From Prevotella sp. 10(H) (GTDB lineage Bacteria; Bacteroidota; Bacteroidia; Bacteroidales; Dysgonomonadaceae): 64,000 nucleotides of DNA. The position numbers and the translations under genes are program-made. Numbering within the stretch: position 1 is the stretch's first letter; each line of letters starts with the position of its first letter. The notes beneath the pieces are model-generated. The model worked only from the letters and a program-made list of their open reading frames with translations, did not search any database and was not told where the DNA came from. The stretch is taken from assembly GCF_000711235.1 (NCBI RefSeq), contig NZ_JOMI01000003.1, positions 62,001 through 126,000 of the forward strand. Reading direction: 5' to 3'. Below, in pieces: positions 35,223 through 42,854 of the stretch.

Positions 35223-36518
35223 GTGATGATAAGGATTTTAAGTCTTGTTTTTTGTTTGTTTATGTTACTGGGAAGTGCTTACGCTTCCGAGCCTAAATTT
35301 GTTGTCGTCATCGATGCCGGACATGGAGGCAGAGACGGTGGGGCTGTAAGAGGTTCATACAAAGAAAAAGATATAAATCTTGCTGTAGCTAAGATATTGG
35401 GAGAACTCATCGAAGCCAATATGAAGGATGTAAAAGTCGTATATACCCGCAAAACAGATGTTTTTGTCGATCTGGATAAGCGTGCACAAATAGCTAATAA
35501 GGCCAAAGCAAATCTCTTTATATCCATACATACAAATTCTACTGCAGCAAAATCGGCAACCGTATCAGGGGCTGATACATACATACTTGGTTTGGCGCGA
35601 AGTGCGGAGAACTTAGAAGTAGCGAAACGAGAAAACTCGGTTATATTACTAGAAGACGATTATACTACTAAATATGAAGGGTTCGACCCTAACTCGCCGG
35701 AGTCGTATATCATATTCGAATTCATGTCGAATAAGTATATGGAACAAAGTCTTCAGTTTGCCGATCTGGTGCAAAAAGATTTTCGTAATATTGCCAAACG
35801 TACCGATAGGGGAGTGCGCCAGGCAGGATTTCTTGTGTTAAGGAAGACAAGTATGCCAAGTGTTCTGATAGAACTCGGGTTTATAAATAATGCGAACGAA
35901 GCAAAATATCTGTCGTCGCGTACAGGGCAGAGGGCTATGGCAAGTTCGATATATTCCGGTTTTCAGAAATATAAGAAGGAGTTTGATAAAAAACAGGGCC
36001 GTATCGATAGTACTACTGACAAGGAAGAAACGGTAACAACTATAACCGAAGATATTGTAATCAAAAAAGACAAGCTGGACGAAGAAGATATGATCATTAC
36101 TACTACCGAGAAAGTAGACATGCCAACCGAAAATAAAACGATAGTAACAAGAAAAACTATTGAAACAACATTAAAAAAAGAACAACCGTCAAAGACGAAA
36201 GAACAACCGGTAAAAAAAGTAACGGAAACAACGGTCAGGGAAAAAGAAACGAAGACAAAAGTGACTACTACACCTGACCTGACGAACAAAATAGAATACA
36301 GAGTTCAATTTCTTGTAACAGAAAACAGACTTCCTGAAAAGTCATTAAGATTTCAGGGTTTATCGCCGGTATCATATTATAAAGACGGTAGCTCTTATAA
36401 ATATACCTACGGATCGACGACCGATTTTAATGAAATAACGAATATACAACGGGAGGTCAGGAAAAAATTTAAAGATGCTTTCGTCGTTAAGTTCAAAAAC
36501 GGGGAACGTATCAAATAA
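35223..36518 (+). CDS. N-acetylmuramoyl-L-alanine amidase (Amidase_3)
   Basis: A secreted zinc amidase of 431 residues that cuts the peptide stem from peptidoglycan. The signal peptide is about 1-21. The zinc site is His34 in DAGHGG, with Glu49 (YKEKDINL) and His in FISIHTN near 103; catalytic Glu lies in VLIELGFINN. The C-terminal third has a long Thr/Lys/Glu-rich linker (about 258-355) and a final SPOR-like domain of some 75 residues (YRVQFLVTENRL), which suggests targeting to the division septum. The ATG is at 35226 or 35223; both are in frame. Confidence 0.92.
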   Translation: MMIRILSLVFCLFMLLGSAYASEPKFVVVIDAGHGGRDGGAVRGSYKEKDINLAVAKILGELIEANMKDVKVVYTRKTDVFVDLDKRAQIANKAKANLFISIHTNSTAAKSATVSGADTYILGLARSAENLEVAKRENSVILLEDDYTTKYEGFDPNSPESYIIFEFMSNKYMEQSLQFADLVQKDFRNIAKRTDRGVRQAGFLVLRKTSMPSVLIELGFINNANEAKYLSSRTGQRAMASSIYSGFQKYKKEFDKKQGRIDSTTDKEETVTTITEDIVIKKDKLDEEDMIITTTEKVDMPTENKTIVTRKTIETTLKKEQPSKTKEQPVKKVTETTVREKETKTKVTTTPDLTNKIEYRVQFLVTENRLPEKSLRFQGLSPVSYYKDGSSYKYTYGSTTDFNEITNIQREVRKKFKDAFVVKFKNGERIK

Positions 36519-36561
36519 CTTAGCTTAAAAGTGCATGTAGAATTACATATATAAGATTATT

Positions 36562-37449
36562 ATGAGTAAAATATCGAAAGAAGTAAAAATAGGTGTAGCC
36601 TTTGTAATTGCAATTTTTCTTTTATACTATGGTATTAGTTTTCTGAAAGGTGTGAATCTTTTTAAACCATCAGATACATATATTGTAGTTTTTGATGATG
36701 TGTCGGGACTGACACAGTCTACACCGGTTACAATGCACGGTTTTCAGGTAGGGCTGGTTTCGTCTATGAAACTTGATCCGAAAAATCCGAAGCAGGTACT
36801 CGTATATCTTAATATGGATGATGGAGTGAAAGTTCCGAAAGGAAGTAAAATGTCTTTGGACGTTTCGGTTCTCGGTTCGGCAACTATAATAATGGAAGCC
36901 AACCCATATTCAAAAGAATACCTATCTTCTACCGATACTATAAAAGGCACTCGCGTAAAGGGAATGATGGATGCTGCAGGCAATATAATTCCGAAGGTCG
37001 ATTTATTAATTCCTAAAATAGACTCAATTCTTATTGGGCTTCAGACGCTTGTAAACAGCCCTGCACTTACTCAATCTCTAAGTGATATAAATAAGATAAC
37101 GGGAGACTTGGCAAAATCTACACGTCAGCTGAATGTAATGATGACTGCTTTGAATAATGATGTACCTGTAATAACAGGAAACCTCAATAAGATGTCCGGT
37201 GACTTGAGCAGTGTATCAAATAAGGTCAATCAAATGGACTTGCAGGCTACATTCAACTCGATCGATTCTACTATGAAAAATATCCAGCACTTATCAACTA
37301 AAATTTCATCTAAGGATAATTCAATAGGTCTGTTGCTGAACGATCGTCAATTATATGACAGTATTCAGGGAACAATTAGTAATGCTTCGTTGTTACTTAA
37401 AGACGTAAGGGAAAATCCATCCAGATATATAAATGTTAAAGTTTTCTGA
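36562..37449 (+). CDS. MCE/MlaD family lipid-transport protein
   Basis: A 295-residue inner-membrane-anchored MCE protein. Residues 9-28 form the anchor, and the MCE domain (about 36-115) has DTYIVVFDDVSGLTQSTPV and the following barrel strands. A long helical tail (about 140-295) would make the tube through which phospholipid passes. It acts with an ABC transporter (MlaE/MlaF type) that is not in the window. It is 43 bases after the amidase gene and probably co-transcribed. Confidence 0.88.
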   Translation: MSKISKEVKIGVAFVIAIFLLYYGISFLKGVNLFKPSDTYIVVFDDVSGLTQSTPVTMHGFQVGLVSSMKLDPKNPKQVLVYLNMDDGVKVPKGSKMSLDVSVLGSATIIMEANPYSKEYLSSTDTIKGTRVKGMMDAAGNIIPKVDLLIPKIDSILIGLQTLVNSPALTQSLSDINKITGDLAKSTRQLNVMMTALNNDVPVITGNLNKMSGDLSSVSNKVNQMDLQATFNSIDSTMKNIQHLSTKISSKDNSIGLLLNDRQLYDSIQGTISNASLLLKDVRENPSRYINVKVF

Positions 37450-37772
37450 TATTGTTATTTAGAGGGATTCTAAATAACAAAAAAAAGGATTTTTCCATAA
37501 TCGTGTAAACCAGATACTTTTTGCACAATGTGTAGTTTTGGTTAAGAAATGGTTTAAGTGCATTTAACTTTTTTAACCTGCTAATAATGAGGTGCTTATT
37601 TTTATATATCGAAATGATTTTGTAATATTGTCATAAGTCCTTGAATTTAAACCAGATATTTTCTAAATCGAAATTCCAAATTTGGAGACACTTTTTTTTT
37701 CTGAAATTAATTCAGAAATTTACATAACCAAACAGAGAGGGTAATCTAGAAAAATATAATCTAAACTATTAA
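37450..37772 (+). other. dnaA leader region with two hairpins
   Basis: A 323-base spacer. Right after the MCE stop comes a perfect 12-bp inverted repeat TTGTTATTTAGA / TCTAAATAACAA (37452-37463 and 37469-37480), followed by A residues and not T. Closer to dnaA are the palindrome CCAAATTTGG (37676-37685) and the stem TTTCTGAA / TTCAGAAA (37698-37705 and 37711-37718). I find no clear -7 promoter match and no cluster of DnaA boxes, so an origin of replication is not supported here. Confidence 0.5.
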
Positions 37773-39176
37773 ATGAATTCTTCTTCAACTAAAAACCTAT
37801 GGGCTAATTGTTTGAAGGTTATCCAGGATAATATTCCTGAGGCAGCTTTTAGGACGTGGTTCTTACCGATTGTACCGCTATCTTATGAGAATAAGGTATT
37901 TACAATACAGGTTCCAAGCCAGTTCTTTTATGAGTACCTTGAAGATAAATTCGTTGATCTCCTAAAAACAACGTTGCACCGCGAAATAGGTAACGATACA
38001 ATCCTGCAATATCGTATTCTAATGGAAAATACAACTAATACGGTTGTAGATTACAGAGGTAATATGACGGCAGCACCTGTAGACAAGGTTCCGGCGAAAC
38101 TCACCGGAAAGATCCCTAATCCATTTCAGAAAGTGGTGGCTGATGATTTCGATTCTCAGCTCAACGGCAAGTATTTGTTTGACAACTTCTTTGAGGGTGA
38201 GAGTAATAAGTTGGCACGGACTGCCGGTGATACAATTACAAAAAATCCGGGCAAGACAGCATTCAATCCGCTATTTCTTCATGGTACATCGGGTGTAGGT
38301 AAAACCCACCTTTGCCATGCTATCGGAAACCGTATCAAGGAACTTTATCCGGAGAAACGAGTCTTGTATGTCACGGCACACTTATTCAAGATTCAATATG
38401 CTGATGCCGGACGTTTCAATACGATAAATGATTTCATCAATTTTTATCAGGGTATAGATGTTCTCATAATCGACGATATACATGAACTGTCCGGAATAGA
38501 AAAAACCCAGAATACATTATTTCATATCTTCAACCATTTACACCAGAACAATAAGCAACTTATCCTTACATCCGACAAAGCACCTTCAGAACTTCAGGGG
38601 GTGGAAGAACGTTTGCTTACACGTTTCAGATGGGGATTGACTACAAAGATCGATCATCCGGATAAGGCCCTTCGTTTGAAGATATTGCAGAATAAGATAC
38701 TTTTCGACGGTCTGTCGATACCGGAAGATGTAGTAGATTATATAGCCGAAAATGTAACGGATAATGCACGTGATCTGGAAGGTATTATTGTATCTATTAT
38801 GGCTCATTCTTTAGTGTATAATAAAGAAATAGATATGCCTTTGGCCCGTAGAGTTATTGGTCAGGCCATTAAGAAAATCGAGGCTAAGAAAATTACAGTC
38901 AGTACGATTGAGTCCGTTGTGTGTGAGTTTTACAACATCAAAAGCGAACTGATTCATACAGCATCACGCAAACGCCAGATTGTGCAGGCGAGGCAGGTGA
39001 CCATGTATCTGTCGAAGAGTTATACAGAGATGTCTTTAGCTCAGATTGGTTCCTTGATTGGCAAAAAGAATCATGCTACAGTTCTCCATGCCTGTAAGAC
39101 GGTGAAAGAACAAATGGAAGTCGACAAGGTCTTCAGAGATGAGATCGCCGAAATAGAAAAGAAACTGAAAAACTGA
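37773..39176 (+). CDS. dnaA: Chromosomal replication initiator protein DnaA
   Basis: The 467-residue initiator. Domain I (about 1-85) carries FRTWFLPIVPL. The AAA+ domain has Walker A GTSGVGKT at 171-178 and Walker B LIIDDIHEL near 231-239. The DNA-binding domain IV holds the DnaA signature in IGKKNHATVLHACKTV near the C-terminus. It lies alone; dnaN, recF and gyrB are absent, as is usual in Bacteroidetes, where dnaA is not always next to the origin. A terminator overlaps the end of the gene. Confidence 0.97.
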   Translation: MNSSSTKNLWANCLKVIQDNIPEAAFRTWFLPIVPLSYENKVFTIQVPSQFFYEYLEDKFVDLLKTTLHREIGNDTILQYRILMENTTNTVVDYRGNMTAAPVDKVPAKLTGKIPNPFQKVVADDFDSQLNGKYLFDNFFEGESNKLARTAGDTITKNPGKTAFNPLFLHGTSGVGKTHLCHAIGNRIKELYPEKRVLYVTAHLFKIQYADAGRFNTINDFINFYQGIDVLIIDDIHELSGIEKTQNTLFHIFNHLHQNNKQLILTSDKAPSELQGVEERLLTRFRWGLTTKIDHPDKALRLKILQNKILFDGLSIPEDVVDYIAENVTDNARDLEGIIVSIMAHSLVYNKEIDMPLARRVIGQAIKKIEAKKITVSTIESVVCEFYNIKSELIHTASRKRQIVQARQVTMYLSKSYTEMSLAQIGSLIGKKNHATVLHACKTVKEQMEVDKVFRDEIAEIEKKLKN

Positions 39177-39202
39177 AAATAACTCAATTTTCAGTTTTTT
39201 TC
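39169..39202 (+). terminator. Terminator overlapping the dnaA stop codon
   Basis: AAAACTGAAAAT (39169-39180) pairs perfectly with ATTTTCAGTTTT (39187-39198), with a 6-base loop and T-run. The stop codon at 39174-39176 is in the stem. Confidence 0.82.
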
Positions 39203-39247
39203 CTTCTAGGGGTAAAAATATTGTAATAAATTTCCGTAAGAATTATC

Positions 39248-39255
39248 TATATTTG
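39248..39255 (+). promoter_or_regulatory. -7 promoter element of the GNAT gene
   Basis: TATATTTG, an exact TAnnTTTG match, lies 18 bases before the ATG; the leader would be very short. Confidence 0.5.
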
Positions 39256-39272
39256 AGATAAATGTATTTACT

Positions 39273-39728
39273 ATGGAAATTAGAAAATTAAATTCATCAG
39301 AGCCTGTTCCCTATAATTTATTATTATTGGCCGATCCGTCAATAGAAGCGCTTGAAAAATATCTGGACAGAAATTATATTTTTGTTGCTTTAATTGAAGG
39401 AATAGTTGTCGGTGTGTTTGCATTATATCCTTTGGATGCAGATAGTATTGAAATAAAAAATATAGCCGTAGACGAGAATTATCAAGGGCAGGGGATTGCT
39501 ACAGCTATGCTCGGATATGCAACTACGGTTTCAAGAGATAAAGGCTATAGACGTCTTGTAATTGGCACAGCGGATATCAGTTCATCTCCTATTCCTTTAT
39601 ATCAGAAGAATGGTTTTGAAATATATGATGTAAAGAAAAACTTTTTTATCGATAATTATGCTGAACCTATTTTTGATAACGGCGAACAATGTGTAGATAT
39701 GGTAATGCTGGGGAAACCTCTGACCTAA
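39273..39728 (+). CDS. GNAT-family N-acetyltransferase
   Basis: A 151-residue acetyltransferase. The acetyl-CoA pyrophosphate loop is YQGQGIATAML at about 75-85, preceded by the beta-4 strand EIKNIAVDENY. The C-terminal part has IPLYQKNGFEIYD, the usual beta-6/7 region of small-molecule N-acetyltransferases. The acceptor is unknown. It is a single gene between its own promoter and a bidirectional terminator. Confidence 0.88.
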   Translation: MEIRKLNSSEPVPYNLLLLADPSIEALEKYLDRNYIFVALIEGIVVGVFALYPLDADSIEIKNIAVDENYQGQGIATAMLGYATTVSRDKGYRRLVIGTADISSSPIPLYQKNGFEIYDVKKNFFIDNYAEPIFDNGEQCVDMVMLGKPLT

Positions 39729-39737
39729 ATATAATAA

Positions 39738-39770
39738 AAAAGAGCCATACATAATTTGTATGACTCTTTT
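39738..39770. terminator. Bidirectional terminator between GNAT and RRM genes
   Basis: A 14-bp stem with one mismatch (39738-39751 with 39757-39770) around a TAATT loop. There are A-runs before it and T-runs after it. Confidence 0.85.
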
Positions 39771-39793
39771 CAGATATCTAGTCAGTGATCTTA

Positions 39794-40117
39794 TTAATAT
39801 TCACGTTTTCTGTATCCACCGTTACCACCACCTCTGTTGTTGTCGAAACTTCTGCGAGGGCGGTCGCTTCCTTCAGTGCGAGGACGAGCTTCAGATACAG
39901 AAATAGTTCTTCCGTCGTATTCAGCACCATTTAATTCATCGATAGCTTTCTGTCCAGCAGTATTATCTGCCAATTCTACGAAACCATAACCTTTTGAACG
40001 GCCTGTGGCTCTGTCCATAATAACTTTTGCTGAAGAGATTTCTCCGTATTCAGTAAAAAGATCTCTCAGATCGTTGTCGTTGATGCTGTAGCTCAACCCT
40101 GCGATAAAAATGTTCAT
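39794..40117 (-). CDS. RRM-domain RNA-binding protein
   Basis: A 107-residue protein with a single RNA recognition motif. RNP2 is IFIAGL at 3-8, and RNP1 is KGYGFVEL at 42-49 with the RNA-stacking aromatics in place. A Gly/Arg-rich tail (RPRRSFDNNRGGGNGGYRKREY abridged to its Gly/Arg run) follows after residue 80. Such glycine-rich RRM proteins are common in Bacteroidetes and cyanobacteria, and often respond to cold or act as RNA chaperones. Its -7 element lies 150 bases upstream, giving a long 5' UTR of about 140 bases. Confidence 0.92.
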   Translation of the reverse strand: MNIFIAGLSYSINDNDLRDLFTEYGEISSAKVIMDRATGRSKGYGFVELADNTAGQKAIDELNGAEYDGRTISVSEARPRTEGSDRPRRSFDNNRGGGNGGYRKREY

Positions 40118-40266
40118 TGTAAAAAAAATAAAAAATTAAAATAAATACTCTAGGCAAAAGATGTAAATAGAAAAGCTAAATGAAACTAGACAAGAAAGGT
40201 TACCAAAGAAGGGAAAATGACTTGAAAAGAAAAATCGAACTATACTTAAGAACTCTTATGCGATAA

Positions 40267-40274
40267 CAAATGTA
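40267..40274 (-). promoter_or_regulatory. -7 promoter element of the RRM gene
   Basis: TACATTTG on the minus strand. It places the transcription start near 40260 and leaves a 5' leader of about 140 bases before the RRM start codon. The leader is A/G-poor on the coding strand, with no strong hairpin that I can see. Confidence 0.5.
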
Positions 40275-40282
40275 AAAATAAA

Positions 40283-40310
40283 AATCAGTTATTCATCTTT
40301 TTAACTGATT
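40283..40310 (-). terminator. Terminator after ribF
   Basis: A perfect 9-bp stem AATCAGTTA / TAACTGATT (40283-40291 and 40302-40310) with a 10-base loop. On the minus strand it is followed by TTTATTTTT, 58 bases after the ribF stop. Confidence 0.75.
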
Positions 40311-40367
40311 ATTTTTCGATTAAGCCTTACATTTTTAGTTTTTATTACCAAAAATGGCTGACAAATA

Positions 40368-41309
40368 TCAATGATTCAGACTTTTGTAGTAATTAATTGC
40401 TTTAATGACCATATCCTTATCTTTGCTTATTTGCTCTTTTAATGTGTTAATGTCGGAGAATTTTTCGTCGGGACGGATGAAGTCGAGAAATTCTGCCGTC
40501 AATTCCTTGTTGTATAGATCTTCGTCAAAGTTGAAAAGATTGACTTCTATACTGATGTTATCTCCATTTTGGAGGGTTGGCCGCTTTCCTATATAAAGCA
40601 TACCGTCGTACTTCTCGCTGTCGACATGTACATATACGGCATATACACCAAAAGCAGGAATCACCTTGTATGTTTCCCATACTTTTATATTGGCAGTGGG
40701 AAAGCCGATTGTACGTCCGACTTTAAAGCCTTCGACTATCTTACCGGAGATAGTATAATTATAGGATAAAAGCTTTGATGTTTTGCGAACATAGCCTTCT
40801 GCCAATAGCTTCCGTATGCGGGATGAGCTTACATGCTCACCGCCGGGGAGTTCTTCGGCTTCGATAACTTCTATATCCATTTGCCTGCCATAATCCTTGT
40901 AATCTGAAAATCCGTCTTCTCTGTTATGGCCGAACCGATGATCGTATCCGATAACTAAAGTATCGACAGATAGCTTTTCTTTCAGGATATTCTTCATGAA
41001 TTCCTTTGCCGGAAGTTCAGACATTTCGGGTGTAAAATCGAGGCATATGCAATAATCGATTCCGGTAGACGATAGTCTTTCTATCTTTTCTTCAAATCCG
41101 CAGAGTAACGCCGGCTGATAATCTTTCTGTAAAACCTTTCGCGGATGAACTGGAAAAGTTATAACAGCAGATGATAGTCCTTTTGCAGCAGCTTCTTTTT
41201 TTACCTGCTCTATCAGGAAACGATGCCCTGCATGCACGCCGTCGAAAAAACCTATCGTTGCCACTAAAGGCGGATGTTCCAGCCTGTTTTCTCTGTCAAT
41301 GTATAACAT
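40368..41309 (-). CDS. ribF: Bifunctional riboflavin kinase / FAD synthetase
   Basis: Turns riboflavin into FMN and then FAD. The 313 residues carry the nucleotidyltransferase domain first (TIGFFDGVHAGHRFL at 19-33, with the HxGH motif, and SSSRIRKLL later). The riboflavin kinase domain has GRTIGFPTANI near 198-208 and a catalytic Glu in SIEVNLFNFDEDLYN. It lies 11 bases after the HAD gene in the same direction. FMN is needed by NuoF, among others. Confidence 0.95.
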   Translation of the reverse strand: MLYIDRENRLEHPPLVATIGFFDGVHAGHRFLIEQVKKEAAAKGLSSAVITFPVHPRKVLQKDYQPALLCGFEEKIERLSSTGIDYCICLDFTPEMSELPAKEFMKNILKEKLSVDTLVIGYDHRFGHNREDGFSDYKDYGRQMDIEVIEAEELPGGEHVSSSRIRKLLAEGYVRKTSKLLSYNYTISGKIVEGFKVGRTIGFPTANIKVWETYKVIPAFGVYAVYVHVDSEKYDGMLYIGKRPTLQNGDNISIEVNLFNFDEDLYNKELTAEFLDFIRPDEKFSDINTLKEQISKDKDMVIKAINYYKSLNH

Positions 41310-41320
41310 ATCGGTTACTT

Positions 41321-41953
41321 TTATAGTAATCCTTTATCGGTAAAAACTTTACGTAAATCCTCATCCTGATTTGTCAGGTATGTCTGGAATCCTATTTTAT
41401 CCGCTATTTCTATATTTGCCTTTCCGTCGTCAAAGAATAAAGTTTCGGCAGGTTGCATTGCGGAATCTTGAATGATGAAGTCAAATATCTCCCTGTCGGG
41501 TTTAGCGCAACCTATTTCATAAGACAGATAGCATTTATCGAAATAGTCTTGTATTGGTATACCTTCCGGTGAAAATTCATGAGTCATGGCCCATCCCATA
41601 ATAGACGGATTTGTATTGCTGAGTAGATAGACCTTATATTTTTTTCGGAGTTCTTTCAGCAGTTGGAATTTATATTCCGGAATATGATCCAAAAAGCCGA
41701 GCCATGCATAATCGATCTGTTCAGCAGTTATATTTTGATTGTTCGACATTTTACGAAACTCTTTCAAAAAGTTCTCTCTGTCTATTTTTCCCTCTTCGTA
41801 ATCGAGGAAAATGCCTTTTTGGCGGAATTCGCCCAAATACTCATGGATATTAGGAAAACCGATTTCAGTAAAGCGGTCGAGCGCTTTTTGCTTGTCAAGA
41901 CTGATAATCACCCCTCCAAGGTCGAACAGGATGTTTTTAATGTTTTTGTTCAT
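41321..41953 (-). CDS. HAD-family phosphatase
   Basis: A 210-residue haloacid-dehalogenase-type hydrolase. The nucleophile Asp is in LFDLGGVI (residue about 11); as in the YihX subgroup, a Gly stands where many HAD enzymes have the second Asp. Motif II is the Thr/Ser of LLSNTNPS, Lys of motif III lies in EIGCAKPDREIF, and motif IV is FFDDGKANIE. It probably removes phosphate from a sugar phosphate. It is directly upstream of ribF and could supply the missing riboflavin-precursor phosphatase activity, but that is only a guess from position. Confidence 0.85.
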   Translation of the reverse strand: MNKNIKNILFDLGGVIISLDKQKALDRFTEIGFPNIHEYLGEFRQKGIFLDYEEGKIDRENFLKEFRKMSNNQNITAEQIDYAWLGFLDHIPEYKFQLLKELRKKYKVYLLSNTNPSIMGWAMTHEFSPEGIPIQDYFDKCYLSYEIGCAKPDREIFDFIIQDSAMQPAETLFFDDGKANIEIADKIGFQTYLTNQDEDLRKVFTDKGLL

Positions 41954-42040
41954 GAATCTTTGTATTATTCTTTATAATATTAATACTACGAAGTTAGTTA
42001 TTTATTCCTTATCGGAGGCCATTTTTTAGATTTGTATTTG

Positions 42041-42048
42041 TATTTTTG
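42041..42048 (+). promoter_or_regulatory. recO promoter -7 element
   Basis: TATTTTTG ends at 42048, so a TTG codon at 42046 inside it cannot be the recO start; the GTG at 42070 fits a short leader. Confidence 0.55.
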
Positions 42049-42069
42049 TTAACATTAAAATTAATAGAA

Positions 42070-42792
42070 GTGCTCCATAAAACCAGAGGTTTAGTATTAA
42101 ATACCATCAACTACAACGACAAATATGTCCTTGCCCAGATTTTCACCGAATCGTTCGGAAAGGTAACGTATATGGTATCGAAGGCTAAGGGAAAGAATAC
42201 GAAGGCGCCAAAATCTCTTTTTTCACCTTTAGCTATTCTCGACCTTGAAGTGGAGCATCAGGCATCACGGGATATACAACGCATACGGGAAGCCCGTGCC
42301 GATATATATCTGTATGGCATATCGGGTGATTTAGGGAAGACATCTATGGCATTTTTTCTATCCGAATTTCTTACCCGTGTATTGAGAGATACAAATGATA
42401 GCAAGCTGCTTTTCGGATTTCTGGAGCAGTCGGTACAGATACTGGAGATGACTGATGAGAGTATATCTAATTATCATTTGGTATTTATGCTTAAGCTCAG
42501 TCACTTTCTCGGATTTTATCCCAATCTGGAAGAATATTTACCTAATAGCCTGTTTGATATGATAAATGGAGAATTTGTGCTGTATCAGCCATTGCATAAG
42601 CATTTTCTGAACAGGGCAGAGAGTAAGTCCCTTTCAGTACTAGCACGCATCTCGTATGAAAATATGCATCATTTTGTGTTTTCGCGGCAAGACCGTATAA
42701 ATATAATTAACCGGATGTTGGAATATTATCGTTTACATCTTTATGATTTTCCTGCATTGAAATCACTGGATGTATTACATGAATTATTTTAG
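42070..42792 (+). CDS. recO: DNA repair protein RecO
   Basis: Helps RecR load RecA onto SSB-coated DNA in the RecFOR pathway. The N-terminal OB fold reads HKTRGLVLNTINYNDKYVLAQIF. The helical C-terminal domain follows, without the zinc cysteines of some family members. I choose GTG at 42070: the upstream TTG (42046) lies within the promoter -7 element, and family members begin two or three residues before KTRG. That gives 240 residues, the usual length. Confidence 0.9.
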   Translation: MLHKTRGLVLNTINYNDKYVLAQIFTESFGKVTYMVSKAKGKNTKAPKSLFSPLAILDLEVEHQASRDIQRIREARADIYLYGISGDLGKTSMAFFLSEFLTRVLRDTNDSKLLFGFLEQSVQILEMTDESISNYHLVFMLKLSHFLGFYPNLEEYLPNSLFDMINGEFVLYQPLHKHFLNRAESKSLSVLARISYENMHHFVFSRQDRINIINRMLEYYRLHLYDFPALKSLDVLHELF

Positions 42793-42854
42793 ATGTTAAG
42801 GATTTCAGGATTAATTTCCGTAAACTTGTATATTAAAGAACTCATACCCAAAAC

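Noticed and set aside
37450-37772. Origin of replication next to dnaA
   Set aside because: No cluster of TTATCCACA-like DnaA boxes and no AT-rich unwinding repeat array could be found; the spacer is short and dnaN is not nearby.
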